From the NCBI GenBank assembly GCA_934255485.1, contig CAKQOG010000011.1:14528-78527 (forward strand): a stretch of DNA of 64,000 bases, read 5' to 3'. Below are positions 9,591-18,607 of the stretch, piece by piece. Position numbers and translations under genes: made by a program. Positions within the stretch are counted from its first letter, which is position 1; every line of letters starts with the position of its first letter. The stretch is from an uncultured Prevotellamassilia sp. (GTDB lineage: Bacteria > Bacteroidota > Bacteroidia > Bacteroidales > Bacteroidaceae). The notes below the pieces were generated by a model. That model was not told the origin of the DNA. It was given only the letters and a program-made list of their open reading frames with translations, and made no database searches.

Positions 9591-9640
9591 GTTGCTGTTT
9601 GTTGCTGTTTGTTGCTGTTTGTTGCTGTTTGTTGCTGTTT
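9591..9640 (+). repeat. Five exact 10-bp tandem repeats (GTTGCTGTTT)
   Basis: Five identical head-to-tail copies of GTTGCTGTTT, one helical turn each, lie between the rplS terminator and the radical SAM gene. Each junction makes a TTTG, the -33 promoter word. No TAnnTTTG follows at the usual distance, so a promoter role is only a possibility. Confidence 0.95.
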
Positions 9641-9702
9641 GCACAAGAAAAGAACATTATCAGCACTAACAATGTAGCGAGAATAATTAATGTAAAGAGA
9701 AC

Positions 9703-10506
9703 ATGAATGGATATCCAGAAAATAAAGAACATAAGGGGATAGTTTATCCTTCGCCCATATTTGGCCCCATACATAGCCGCAGATTAGGCATATCTTTAGG
9801 CATAAACCTTATGCCAGCCGATGGCAAAGTGTGCACATTCGATTGCGTATATTGCGAGTGTGGTTTCAATAAAGATCATCACCCACATCAGGCACGTCCC
9901 ACCCGTCAAGAGGTTAGCAAGGCGTTAGAGCTCCAATTGCAAAAGATGCAAGCAGAGGGCATAACTCCCGATGTATTCACATTTGCTGGTAATGGTGAAC
10001 CCACTGCCCACCCCGAATTTGCAGCAATCATAGACGACACTGTTCGCTTGCGCAATCAGTACTTCCCCAACGCTAAGGTAAGCGTGCTGAGCAATAGCAC
10101 TATGAGCTTGCGTGCCGAAGTACACGATGCACTGATGAAGGTAGACAACAACATCCTTAAACTCGATACCGTAGATGCCGATTACATATCTCGAGTAGAC
10201 CGCCCCACGGGTTGTTATGATGTTGATAAAATCATCAATTCGCTCATATCATTCAATGGCCATGTCATTGTGCAATCTATGTTTATGAAAGGCTTTAGCG
10301 AGGGCAAAAGCGTAGATAATACAAGCGATGCCTATGTGCTACCATGGCTCGAAGCCGTAAAACGCATACACCCGCAACAAGTAATGGTATACACCATAGA
10401 TCGCGAGACCCCCGATCCCGACCTTCGTAAGGCCACTCATCAAGAGCTCGACCGCATAGCACAACTTGTAAGGGAGGCTGGTATTGACGTTGAAGTAGCT
10501 TATTAA
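9703..10506 (+). CDS. Radical SAM protein of unknown substrate
   Basis: 267 residues. The cysteines C44, C48 and C51 in CTFDCVYC form the [4Fe-4S] site of radical SAM enzymes. GNGEPTAHPEF (about residue 98) is the Gly-rich SAM-contact segment. The family occurs widely in Bacteroidetes as a short, single-domain protein and is often annotated only as radical SAM or wybutosine-like; no accessory SPASM cluster is seen. It precedes tilS by 29 bp, so a role in RNA modification is tempting but unproven. The 10-bp repeat array lies 62 bp upstream. Confidence 0.85.
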   Translation: MNGYPENKEHKGIVYPSPIFGPIHSRRLGISLGINLMPADGKVCTFDCVYCECGFNKDHHPHQARPTRQEVSKALELQLQKMQAEGITPDVFTFAGNGEPTAHPEFAAIIDDTVRLRNQYFPNAKVSVLSNSTMSLRAEVHDALMKVDNNILKLDTVDADYISRVDRPTGCYDVDKIINSLISFNGHVIVQSMFMKGFSEGKSVDNTSDAYVLPWLEAVKRIHPQQVMVYTIDRETPDPDLRKATHQELDRIAQLVREAGIDVEVAY

Positions 10507-10535
10507 AATAAATGTCTGTATAAAACATTAACCCA

Positions 10536-11846
10536 ATGGCTAAATATGTAGTAGCATTGTCGGGAGGAGCCGACTCTGTGTGCCTATTGCTCAAGTTGCT
10601 CGAGCGCAACGAAGTTGCAATTGCAGCTCATTGCAATTTTCATTTACGTGGCGAAGAGAGCAATCGCGACGAGATGTTTGTGCGTTCACTTTGCCGTGAA
10701 CGCGGAGTAGAACTTTTAGTTAAACATTTCGACACGCGCAAAATAGTTGCCCAGAGCAGCGAAAGCATTGAAATGGTAGCTCGACGATTACGCTACGAAT
10801 GGTTCACCCAACTTGTAGAACAATATGCATGTAATGGCGTGGCTGTAGGGCATCACCAAGAGGATAATGCAGAAACCTTATTACTTAACATTGCACGTGG
10901 GACAGGGCTACATGGACTTGTGGGCATGCAGTGCCATGGTTATATGGGCAAATTGGTCATTTACCGTCCGCTACTTGTCTATTCAAAGGCACAAATCCTC
11001 AGCTATTTGCAGACAAAAGGTCAATCTTTTGTTACTGATAGCACCAATGCCGACGTACACTACAAGCGCAACCGCATACGCCAACACATTATACCAGAGT
11101 TTCAGCAACTCAATCCGCAATTTGTGCGCACCATCAATTCTATGTCTCAGCATTTGCAGTCTGCCCTGGCACTTTACCAACTCAAAGTGAACGAAATTGC
11201 TCTTTCGTGTGGTCTATCAGCAGTAGATAATGCTCCGCAATATCAGCAATTAAACATTGAGCAATTACTGCAAAAACCGCAACCATTTAGCATCTTACAC
11301 GAGCTTTTGTCGCCATTAGGCTTCACCACCTCGCAGGTGCAGAGCATTCTTACTATGAAAACGGGCGGAATTGTTAGTTCTGCACTGGGCATTGCCACTC
11401 GTAATGAGAAAATGCTTATCTTTGGTCCACCTATCGCAATGGTAGAGAATATACAATTAAATATGCCCACCACCATTGGCGAAACACTCACTACCACATT
11501 GCCCAACCACAACATCGAAGCAACGCTTCTATGTCGCAAAGATGTAGCCTCTTTGCGTTGCCAACCATCTGAAACGCTCATAGATGCCGCAACTATAAAA
11601 GGGCAGTTAATGTTGCGCAATGTTGCCATAGCCGATCGTTTCAAACCTTTTGGTATGAAAGGCAATAGCCAATTATTGAGCGACTACATGACCAACCATC
11701 ACCTTTCGCGCGTTGAGAAAGCATTATCAGTGGTGCTGGCAGACGATTGTGGCATCGTATGGCTTGTAGGTCAGCGAGCCGACGAGCGAGTGCGCATAAC
11801 CGAACATACTACCCAAATATTGCGTCTTAAACAATTGAAAGCATGA
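10536..11846 (+). CDS. tilS: tRNA(Ile)-lysidine synthetase
   Basis: 436 residues. It attaches lysine to C34 of tRNA-Ile(CAU), changing both its codon (AUA) and its charging, and is normally essential. The N-type ATP pyrophosphatase P-loop SGGADS is at residues 9-14; HCNFHLRGEESNRDE and VGHHQEDNAET are the expected substrate and catalytic blocks. A C-terminal TilS domain (about 360-436) is complete, including FKPFGMKG. It sits 29 bp after the radical SAM gene and overlaps the next gene by 4 bp (ATGA), so the three are one operon. Confidence 0.95.
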   Translation: MAKYVVALSGGADSVCLLLKLLERNEVAIAAHCNFHLRGEESNRDEMFVRSLCRERGVELLVKHFDTRKIVAQSSESIEMVARRLRYEWFTQLVEQYACNGVAVGHHQEDNAETLLLNIARGTGLHGLVGMQCHGYMGKLVIYRPLLVYSKAQILSYLQTKGQSFVTDSTNADVHYKRNRIRQHIIPEFQQLNPQFVRTINSMSQHLQSALALYQLKVNEIALSCGLSAVDNAPQYQQLNIEQLLQKPQPFSILHELLSPLGFTTSQVQSILTMKTGGIVSSALGIATRNEKMLIFGPPIAMVENIQLNMPTTIGETLTTTLPNHNIEATLLCRKDVASLRCQPSETLIDAATIKGQLMLRNVAIADRFKPFGMKGNSQLLSDYMTNHHLSRVEKALSVVLADDCGIVWLVGQRADERVRITEHTTQILRLKQLKA

Positions 11847-12208
11847 AAACACTACCTATTTTTTTCACAATATGTATGTCAGCCCTTAGCATCTTGTTTT
11901 TGTCATGTGGCGAAGACCGTAGTGGCGAGCAGCCTTTTGCCCCAATCGTGCAAACGGGAACAGCAGAGCAAGTAGCCGACTCAGTGTTACTTACTGGGGC
12001 TGTCACAGCTTCACCCAATAGCCGTTTGTTGGAGTGTGGTTTTGAATATGGCAACGACACCTTGCGTACCAAGGTTGTGGCCGACACGCTAACCACCTTC
12101 TCTGCTTTTACTGACTCGCTTGGCAAGGGCAACTATTATGCAGTAGCTTATGCCCGTAATGGCGTTGGAACAGGACACGGCGACACCATTCACTTTAGCG
12201 TTAAATAA
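11843..12208 (+). CDS. Small lipoprotein with a fibronectin-III-like domain
   Basis: 121 residues. A lipoprotein signal ends with FLSC (lipid-bearing C22 followed by G). The remainder looks like one immunoglobulin/FN3-type beta domain seen in Bacteroidetes surface proteins: CGFEYGNDTL, then YYAVAYARNGVGTGHGDTIHF, where the A-Y-A-x-N-x-x-G pattern is typical. The gene overlaps the tilS stop by 4 bp, so it is translationally coupled to a cytoplasmic RNA enzyme, an arrangement with no obvious functional logic. The role is unknown. Confidence 0.75.
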   Translation: MKTLPIFFTICMSALSILFLSCGEDRSGEQPFAPIVQTGTAEQVADSVLLTGAVTASPNSRLLECGFEYGNDTLRTKVVADTLTTFSAFTDSLGKGNYYAVAYARNGVGTGHGDTIHFSVK

Positions 12209-12226
12209 ATGGTGTATCTTTACAAA

Positions 12227-12273
12227 ATGCAGAGGGCATATACACAAACAGAATGTGTATATGCGCTCTGCAT
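12227..12273. terminator. 20-bp hairpin between convergent units
   Basis: The arm at 12227-12246 (ATGCAGAGGGCATATACACA) pairs with 12254-12273, with one mismatch and a 7-nt loop. It ends the radical SAM-tilS-lipoprotein operon on the plus strand. On the minus strand the stem is followed by TTTTG, so it could also end a transcript from the 12292-12489 frame. Confidence 0.65.
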
Positions 12274-12291
12274 TAATGCTATATTCAGCCT

Positions 12292-12489
12292 TTAACCCTC
12301 ATCGTTAGTCCATTCAGGATTATCCCATCCTGAACGTTCGTTAGAGAGTTTATCCTCGCCACCAATATTGTCGAGGTCGAAAAGTGAGAAACCACCCAAC
12401 TGTGCTGCATTGAGTATAGCGGGCAATGCAAGGAAAGCCTTACCACCTTTGTTAATAACGCGAGTTATAAATACGATTATTACGCTTCT
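12292..12489 (-). pseudogene. Possible remnant of a small gene (65 open codons, no start)
   Basis: The minus strand is open for 65 codons from just after a TAG at 12490-12492 to a TAA at 12292-12294. It has no ATG or GTG at its head. The sequence looks protein-like rather than random, with GGKAFLALPAILNAAQLGGF followed by an acidic C-terminus (SGWDNPEWTNDEG). It sits between the rpsJ terminator and a hairpin with a T tract on its 3' side. It may be the tail of a gene that lost its 5' end when this locus was rearranged. I do not recognise the family. Confidence 0.35.
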
Positions 12490-12522
12490 CTATTCTTATT
12501 TTCTCATCACTATATACGCAAA

Positions 12523-12556
12523 AAAGTCTCAACCCTTCACAAAGAGTTGAGACTTT
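12523..12556 (-). terminator. Terminator of the rpsL-rpsG-fusA-rpsJ cluster
   Basis: An 11-bp perfect stem, AAAGTCTCAAC (12523-12533) with GTTGAGACTTT (12546-12556), and a further A/T run, 38 bp past the rpsJ stop. Confidence 0.8.
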
Positions 12557-12593
12557 AGTTTGATTTGTATCAAAAAAGCTGAGTAAGCAAGTA

Positions 12594-12899
12594 CTATACC
12601 TTGATTTCAACTTCAACACCACAAGGCAATTCAAGCTTCATCAATGCATCAACAGTCTTAGTAGTTGAGCTGTAGATGTCGATGAGACGCTTGTAAGTAG
12701 AAATCTCGAACTGCTCACGGCTCTTCTTATTAACGAAAGTTGAGCGGTTTACAGTGATGATACGCTTGCGTGTAGGAAGGGGGATAGGACCGCTAACAAC
12801 GGCACCTGTAGCCTTCACATTCTTTACGATCTTCTCAGCTGACTTTTCAACGAGAGTGTGATCGTAGCTCTTGAGCTTGATACGAATTTTTTGACTCAT
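12594..12899 (-). CDS. rpsJ: 30S ribosomal protein S10
   Basis: 101 residues. S10 lies in the 30S head and, as NusE, joins NusB in antitermination. Family signature: [14 protein letters not shown] at the start, then [30 protein letters not shown]. It is the last gene of the str cluster on this strand, 126 bp after fusA. A terminator follows directly, so rplC-rplD and the rest of the S10 operon are not co-transcribed here, although rpsJ normally leads them. Confidence 0.97.
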   Translation of the reverse strand: MSQKIRIKLKSYDHTLVEKSAEKIVKNVKATGAVVSGPIPLPTRKRIITVNRSTFVNKKSREQFEISTYKRLIDIYSSTTKTVDALMKLELPCGVEVEIKV

Positions 12900-13025
12900 T
12901 TTATTTTTGTTTGTTTTGTTTATGAAACGCCTTGTAAGGCAACAGGATAAGAGTCATTCGTTATCCTGTTCCTTTTCAAGGCAAAAAGTAAGTTATTCTT
13001 AATCAGATTTGCTATTGCTCTCAGA

Positions 13026-15146
13026 TTACTTTACGAGGTCTACACGACCCTTAATTTCTTCGAGCACGGCACGTGCAATGCTTGAAGATACAGGAGCGTG
13101 GTGATCGTATTGCATAGAGCTTGATGCACGACCTGAAGTGATGGTACGGAGAGCTGTTACGTAACCGAACATCTCTGCCAATGGAACCATTGCCTTAACG
13201 ACACGAGCACCGCTGCGGCTTGTTTCCATACCTTCAACTTGGCCACGACGCTTATTCAAGTCACCGATAACGTCACCCATGTTCTCCTCAGGAGTTACAA
13301 CTTCGAGTTTCATGATAGGCTCCATCAATACAGGACCTGCTTGAGCGCAAGCGTTCTTATAAGCTTGGAGAGCTGCAATTTCGAATGACAATTGGTCTGA
13401 GTCCACTGGGTGGAAAGAACCATCGAGGAGCTCTACCTTGAGGCTATCCAATGGGAAGCCACCGAGCACACCGCTCTTCATTGCATTCTCAAAACCCTTT
13501 TGTACAGAAGGGATGAATTCCTTAGGAATGTTACCACCAGTTACCTTGTTGATAAACTGCAAGCCACCTTCCTTGAAGTCTTCGTCTACAGGACCAACGT
13601 TTACGATGATGTCTGCAAACTTACCACGACCACCTGACTGCTTCTTGTAAACCTCACGAAGATTAACTGTCTTAGTAATAGCTTCCTTGTAGTTTACTTG
13701 TGGTTTACCTTGGTTACATTCAACCTTGAATTCACGTTTCAAACGGTCGATAATGATATCCAAGTGAAGCTCACCCATACCAGAGATGACAGTCTGACCA
13801 GTTTGTTCGTCAGTCTTTACAGTAAAGGTTGGGTCTTCTTCTGCCAACTTAGCAAGACCTTGTGATAGTTTGTCGAGGTCTTTCTGAGTCTTAGGTTCTA
13901 CTGCGATACCAATTACTGGATCGGGGAAGTCCATAGATTCGAGTACGATTGGAGCATCCTCATCGCAGAGAGTATCACCAGTGTGGATATCCTTAAAACC
14001 TACACCTGCACCAATATCACCAGCTGAGATAACTTCTACTGGGTTCTGGTGGTTTGAGTGCATTTGGAACAAACGTGATACACGTTCCTTCTTGCGTGAA
14101 CGAGTGTTGTAGATATATGAACCTGCTTCGATCTTACCAGAGTAAACACGGAAGAATGTCAAACGGCCTACATAGGGGTCGGTTGCAATCTTAAATGCAA
14201 GAGCTGCAGTGTGTTCGTCTTCGCTTGGCTTGCGGTCTTCTTCTTCGCCTGTATCGGGGTTTGTACCTACGATGTTAGGAGTATCGAGAGGAGAAGGAAG
14301 GAACATACATACGTAGTCAAGCAATGTTTGTACACCCTTGTTCTTGAATGAAGAACCTTGAGTCATAGGTACGATATCCATTGCAAGTGTACCCTTACGG
14401 ATAGCTGCAATGATTTCTTCTTCGGTGATTGAAGAAGGATCTTCGAAGAATTTCTCCATCAAAGCTTCGTCGCACTCAGCAGCAGTTTCAACCATCTTGT
14501 CGTGCCACTCTTGTGCTTCGTCTTGAAGTTCAGCGGGGATATCATCGATTTCGTATTCAGCACCCATTGTTTCGTCGTGCCAGAAGATAGCCTTCATTTT
14601 GATAAGGTCTACGATACCTTTGAAGTTTTCTTCTGCACCAATAGGAATTGAAATTACACAAGGATGTGCACCTAAGATAGCCTTCATTTGGCGTACGACT
14701 TCAAAGAAGTCGGCACCTGAACGGTCCATCTTGTTTACGTAACCAATACGTGGTACGTTGTACTTGTCAGCTTGACGCCATACTGTTTCAGACTGTGGTT
14801 CTACACCACCTACTGCACAATATGTTGCCACAGCGCCATCGAGCACACGGAGTGAACGTTCAACCTCAGCGGTAAAGTCAACGTGTCCCGGAGTATCAAT
14901 CAAGTTGATTTTGTAAATTTGGTTATTCCAGTGCCATTGGCAGGTTGTAGCTGCTGATGTAATGGTTATACCACGCTCTTGTTCCTGAGCCATCCAGTCC
15001 ATCGTTGCACCACCATCGTGAACCTCACCGATCTTGTGAGTTTTACCTGTATAGAACAGAATACGCTCAGAAGTAGTGGTCTTACCGGCATCGATGTGAG
15101 CCATGATACCGATGTTACGAGTCAAATGTAAATCGTGCTTTGCCAT
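13026..15146 (-). CDS. fusA: Translation elongation factor G
   Basis: 706 residues, the full five-domain GTPase that drives ribosomal translocation. The P-loop AHIDAGKTT is at 16-24; the switch [10 protein letters not shown] and the NKMD base-specificity motif follow. Domain IV begins near the GGRGKFADI segment, and RRGQVEGME marks domain V. The start [20 protein letters not shown] matches Bacteroidales EF-G. It is 26 bp downstream of rpsG and 126 bp upstream of rpsJ. No tuf gene follows, in keeping with Bacteroidetes. Confidence 0.98.
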   Translation of the reverse strand: MAKHDLHLTRNIGIMAHIDAGKTTTSERILFYTGKTHKIGEVHDGGATMDWMAQEQERGITITSAATTCQWHWNNQIYKINLIDTPGHVDFTAEVERSLRVLDGAVATYCAVGGVEPQSETVWRQADKYNVPRIGYVNKMDRSGADFFEVVRQMKAILGAHPCVISIPIGAEENFKGIVDLIKMKAIFWHDETMGAEYEIDDIPAELQDEAQEWHDKMVETAAECDEALMEKFFEDPSSITEEEIIAAIRKGTLAMDIVPMTQGSSFKNKGVQTLLDYVCMFLPSPLDTPNIVGTNPDTGEEEDRKPSEDEHTAALAFKIATDPYVGRLTFFRVYSGKIEAGSYIYNTRSRKKERVSRLFQMHSNHQNPVEVISAGDIGAGVGFKDIHTGDTLCDEDAPIVLESMDFPDPVIGIAVEPKTQKDLDKLSQGLAKLAEEDPTFTVKTDEQTGQTVISGMGELHLDIIIDRLKREFKVECNQGKPQVNYKEAITKTVNLREVYKKQSGGRGKFADIIVNVGPVDEDFKEGGLQFINKVTGGNIPKEFIPSVQKGFENAMKSGVLGGFPLDSLKVELLDGSFHPVDSDQLSFEIAALQAYKNACAQAGPVLMEPIMKLEVVTPEENMGDVIGDLNKRRGQVEGMETSRSGARVVKAMVPLAEMFGYVTALRTITSGRASSSMQYDHHAPVSSSIARAVLEEIKGRVDLVK

Positions 15147-15172
15147 CGTTTAATGTATACTCAATGTTAAAT

Positions 15173-15649
15173 TTAGAATCTGAAGTGAGCGAATGCACGG
15201 TTAGCCTCAGCCATACGATGCATATCTTCTTTACGCTTGAATGCGCCACCTTGTTCGTTGTAAGCGTCCATAATCTCTGCAGCGAGTTTGTCTGCCATAG
15301 TCTTACCGCCGCGCTTACGAGCGAAAGCAATCATGTTCTTCATTGAAACAGACTCCTTACGATCGGGACGGATTTCTGTAGGAACTTGGAATGTTGCACC
15401 ACCGATACGACGGCTCTTAACCTCTACTTGAGGAGTGATCTTATCGAGGGCTGCCTTCCAAATTTCGAGTGCGCTCTTTTCTTGATCTTTCATCTTTTCA
15501 CCTACAATGTTCAATGCGTTGTAGAAGATTTCGTATGAGATAGTTTTCTTACCATCATACATCAAGTGGTTTACGAACTTTGAAACTTTTTGGTCGCCGA
15601 ACACGGGATCTGGAAGAATCACGCGCTTCTTTGGTTTTGCCTTTCTCAT
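15173..15649 (-). CDS. rpsG: 30S ribosomal protein S7
   Basis: 158 residues. S7 nucleates assembly of the 30S head and contacts tRNA at the E site. Conserved blocks are [42 protein letters not shown] and [12 protein letters not shown] at the end. It is separated from rpsL by 360 bp, much longer than the usual few bases, and a hairpin lies in that gap (15955), so it may be partly uncoupled from rpsL. It is tightly linked to fusA. Confidence 0.97.
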   Translation of the reverse strand: MRKAKPKKRVILPDPVFGDQKVSKFVNHLMYDGKKTISYEIFYNALNIVGEKMKDQEKSALEIWKAALDKITPQVEVKSRRIGGATFQVPTEIRPDRKESVSMKNMIAFARKRGGKTMADKLAAEIMDAYNEQGGAFKRKEDMHRMAEANRAFAHFRF

Positions 15650-15954
15650 TGTGAGTTAAAATGGTTTTGTTAGGGCTGCATATGGGTTCTTCAATTCCTC
15701 ATTTGGATATTTACTCAACCTCTGCAAACCAATTTATTAAATAAAATATTGATTATTATTAGCACTCTTCTTTGGGGGAGAATGCTGTTATCTTTTCTGT
15801 ATTTACAGAAATGTTTTAGGGGAGCAAGTGTATCAAAATCAATAACTAAATGTTCATCTTCAACACTTTATCAACAAAAGCTAAAGCACAGCATCGACAA
15901 ATACGATGCACGTTTTGGCTTAATTTATTTCTTCCCCAATATTTCATTGGATTT
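15650..15954. other. Long rpsL-rpsG spacer without a gene
   Basis: About 300 AT-rich bases with no open frame of note and no exact TAnnTTTG on the minus strand that I could find. Its length is unusual for two genes that normally lie in one transcript. Confidence 0.6.
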
Positions 15955-15991
15955 GCGTGTGTGATGTTTTTTATAAGCTCATCACACACGC
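15955..15991 (-). terminator. 12-bp hairpin directly after rpsL
   Basis: GCGTGTGTGATG (15955-15966) pairs perfectly with CATCACACACGC (15980-15991) across a 13-nt loop, 19 bp past the rpsL stop. The minus strand lacks a clean T run behind it, so it may attenuate or protect the message rather than end it. Confidence 0.55.
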
Positions 15992-16009
15992 TTATCCATG
16001 AAATTGTTT

Positions 16010-16393
16010 TTACTTCTTAGCGGCCTTTGGACGCTTAGCACCGTACTTAGAACGACGTTGAGTACGGTTTGCTACACCAGCTGTATCGAGTGTACCGCGA
16101 ACGATGTGGTAACGTACACCAGGAAGGTCCTTAACACGACCGCCACGTACCAATACGATGCTATGTTCTTGCAAGTTGTGGCCTTCTCCTGGGATGTAAG
16201 AGTTTACCTCCTTTGAGTTTGTCAAACGTACACGAGCTACCTTACGCATTGCTGAGTTAGGTTTCTTAGGTGTGGTGGTATACACACGCACACAAACGCC
16301 ACGGCGCTGAGGACATGAATCGAGTGCAGGCGACTTACTTTTGTCTGCAGCTACGCTTCTGCCCTTTCTTACCAATTGTTGAATAGTAGGCAT
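16010..16393 (-). CDS. rpsL: 30S ribosomal protein S12
   Basis: 127 residues. S12 shapes the decoding centre and is the site of streptomycin resistance. The core [19 protein letters not shown] and the decoding loop around [19 protein letters not shown] are intact, including the conserved K in PKKPNSA and in the [11 protein letters not shown] segment. The start [12 protein letters not shown] is standard. It is first in the str cluster and is preceded by a canonical promoter at 16477-16507. Confidence 0.98.
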   Translation of the reverse strand: MPTIQQLVRKGRSVAADKSKSPALDSCPQRRGVCVRVYTTTPKKPNSAMRKVARVRLTNSKEVNSYIPGEGHNLQEHSIVLVRGGRVKDLPGVRYHIVRGTLDTAGVANRTQRRSKYGAKRPKAAKK

Positions 16394-16476
16394 TGTCTTT
16401 TATTTTTATTATTATATATTGTTTTATTTTTTTCGGATATTTAGAGATGAATGATTACACTACACCATTCGGACTG

Positions 16477-16507
16477 CAAAGTTACTAACTTTTATCGGAA
16501 CCACAAA
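16477..16507 (-). promoter_or_regulatory. Canonical promoter for rpsL
   Basis: On the minus strand TTTG (16504-16507) and TAACTTTG (16477-16484) are 19 bp apart. It lies 84 bp upstream of the rpsL ATG. Confidence 0.75.
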
Positions 16508-16803
16508 TAAAAACTCCGTCTTATTGTACATGTTTTTTACGCTTTTCTGTTTCGTTGGCTTTCAGTAATCGGCATAGAACTACTTCAAGACGCATTTACG
16601 GGCCAAAGGTTGTTTACATTGGTTTCTTTGTCTTCTGAAAGACTTACAAGGTATTGCAAAAACGATAGGCAAACACCAATTGTGCACATTTTACAATCAT
16701 ACTTTTTAAGCTTAATGTAAGGGGGATGGATACATGTTATGGTTATTTTATTTACTGCTATGATTAGTTGTGATATTGTGTTGGAAGATTTGCATAAAAT
16801 AGC

Positions 16804-16811
16804 TAATTTTG
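16804..16811 (+). promoter_or_regulatory. -7 box for the envelope gene at 16864
   Basis: TAATTTTG matches TAnnTTTG, 52 bp before the ATG. The rest of the 470-bp gap between rpsL and this gene (16394-16863) holds the rpsL promoter and nothing else I can support. Confidence 0.5.
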
Positions 16812-16863
16812 AAGTCCAAAAAAGTAACATTATCAACCCCTATTTGAAGTTCAAATATCAGAC

Positions 16864-18123
16864 ATGAATATTCGCCATACCATTGCCCTCTCAGTTCTTT
16901 TTGCGAGTCTTTGTGGTGCATCTCCGTGTGTTGCACAAGTAGACTCTTTGGTGTTTAATACCGAAGATGCACACATTGCACCAACCGAAAAGAACGAACT
17001 TAGATTTAACTTACAAGCTCTGGCATTTTTTAAGGACAATGAGTTCAATAGCAAGGATGTGGTGAAGGGATACACGCTTCCGGGCATGTGGATTTCCCCA
17101 AGCATAAGCTATCAACCACTGCACAACTTGACGGTTGAAGTGGGGGCACACATGCTTCATTATTGGGGAGCAGACCGCTATCCAACGACAAATATTGGCG
17201 ACTTAACGCACAACAATGATGACAAAACTACCAAGGCTTTTCATTGCGTGCCGCTTTTTAGAGCCAACTTACAACTATCCAACAAGGTGAACATCGTACT
17301 GGGTTCAATCTATGGCAAAGCCTTTCATCAACTCACCGAACCGCTCTATAACAGCGAAAGATGCCTAACAGCCGACCCCGAAACTGGGGTGCAACTGATA
17401 TGGAATAACCATTGGTTACACTTTGACACATGGGTGGATTGGCAAAAATTTATTTATAAGAGAGACAATAAGCAGGAGGAATTTACCTACGGCTTGTCGG
17501 CTCGGTTACTTGCTAATCCCAAGACAAAAGCTACGCAAGTATACTTTCCGCTACAAGTATTGATGCACCACATAGGGGGCGAAATCAACACCGAGGCGCA
17601 AGAACGAAGCATTAAAACATGGCTGAATGCAGCTACTGGTGTGGGCATAAACATACCACTTAACACGCGTATACCGACAAGCATTAATAGCGAAGTAACC
17701 GCTCATTACTATAGCCAGCAAAAGGGCACTGCCCTACCCTATAAAAATGGTACAGGCATATTTGCTAAGGTGCAAGCCAAGGTATGGAACTTTTGTGCCA
17801 CTGCAAGCTATTGGTATAGCAACAAGTTTATCAGCATTTATGGCAACCCATTATTCAATGCTATAGGCAACACCGACGAGGTTAATTTGATGTCGAAACC
17901 CCGCATGTTTATACTACAAGCTGAGTATGCTCAGCAAATTGGACACGGCTTTTCGTGGGGAGTGAGCATTGCTTATGACATTCATAACCAAAAGAGCATT
18001 TACCACACCGAGACCTCAACTTGGGACAAAGGAAAAGCAACCTCCGACCTTGGCGCAGGGATATATTTAAGGCTCAACCCAAGTTTTTTGATAAAGAAAT
18101 TCAAAACTGAACAAACACACTGA
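16864..18123 (+). CDS. Predicted outer-membrane beta-barrel protein, unknown function
   Basis: 419 residues. A signal peptide covers about residues 1-24 (cleavage after CVA). The mature part alternates polar and aromatic residues in strands of barrel length (for example TVEVGAHMLHYWG, LHFDTWVDWQKF, FCATASYWYSNKF) separated by polar loops, and ends near LRLNPSF plus a short basic tail. This suggests a barrel of about 14-16 strands, but I cannot name the family. It stands alone on the plus strand, upstream of a small gene of unknown role. No domain indicates a substrate. Confidence 0.6.
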   Translation: MNIRHTIALSVLFASLCGASPCVAQVDSLVFNTEDAHIAPTEKNELRFNLQALAFFKDNEFNSKDVVKGYTLPGMWISPSISYQPLHNLTVEVGAHMLHYWGADRYPTTNIGDLTHNNDDKTTKAFHCVPLFRANLQLSNKVNIVLGSIYGKAFHQLTEPLYNSERCLTADPETGVQLIWNNHWLHFDTWVDWQKFIYKRDNKQEEFTYGLSARLLANPKTKATQVYFPLQVLMHHIGGEINTEAQERSIKTWLNAATGVGINIPLNTRIPTSINSEVTAHYYSQQKGTALPYKNGTGIFAKVQAKVWNFCATASYWYSNKFISIYGNPLFNAIGNTDEVNLMSKPRMFILQAEYAQQIGHGFSWGVSIAYDIHNQKSIYHTETSTWDKGKATSDLGAGIYLRLNPSFLIKKFKTEQTH

Positions 18124-18229
18124 TAACAAGGATGCGCTGACTTACATCTGTAAGTTTCGATTTATATTCTTTTTTATTATTCCCTACTTAAAAGCTTTGG
18201 GAATAGCGCACATACTAAAAAGTTTTTAT

Positions 18230-18237
18230 TAACTTCG
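18230..18237 (+). promoter_or_regulatory. Variant -7 box (TAnnTTCG) for the small gene at 18265
   Basis: TAACTTCG followed by CATAAAA. The same TAnnTTCGCATAAAA form precedes ddh at 30712, which supports it as a real promoter variant. Confidence 0.35.
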
Positions 18238-18264
18238 CATAAAATTTCTACAACTATAAAAACA

Positions 18265-18513
18265 ATGAACACAAACAATACTAACAAAACACACGAGGGA
18301 ATGGCACAAGGCATGTCTAACATCTACGATGAAGTAAACACATCGGTAGCCTCAGCCATCAAGCAAGATTTGGTAGCACATTTTGGTAAAGGCTTATACT
18401 ATCACCTTAAGAATGGTGAAAAGCCCATCAATGCAGAGCAACAGGCTTTTATTGCCGAAACATTTGTAAAGCATGGTGTTTCTACTCCACCCGTATACGA
18501 TAAAGTGTTGTAA
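18265..18513 (+). CDS. Small conserved-looking hypothetical protein (82 aa)
   Basis: 82 residues, with no signal peptide or membrane segment. The N-terminus is Asn/Thr-rich; the remainder is probably helical: VASAIKQDLVAHFGKGLYYH, then EQQAFIAETFVKHG. I do not recognise it. It is likely real: it has a plausible promoter at 18230, an A-rich translation start region, and a clear terminator 30 bp after its stop. It is soluble and small enough to be a regulator or a subunit, but there is no evidence for either. Confidence 0.6.
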   Translation: MNTNNTNKTHEGMAQGMSNIYDEVNTSVASAIKQDLVAHFGKGLYYHLKNGEKPINAEQQAFIAETFVKHGVSTPPVYDKVL

Positions 18514-18541
18514 AAGAATATATATAAATTCTATAGTAAGA

Positions 18542-18582
18542 ATGAGCAACGATTGCCTATTTAAAAGACAGTCGTTGCTCAT
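18542..18582 (+). terminator. Terminator after the 82-aa gene
   Basis: ATGAGCAACGA (18542-18552) pairs perfectly with TCGTTGCTCAT (18572-18582), followed by TTTT. It is convergent with the Ppx/GppA gene. Confidence 0.8.
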
Positions 18583-18607
18583 TTTTCCTTGTATTAAAAG
18601 TGTTGTT

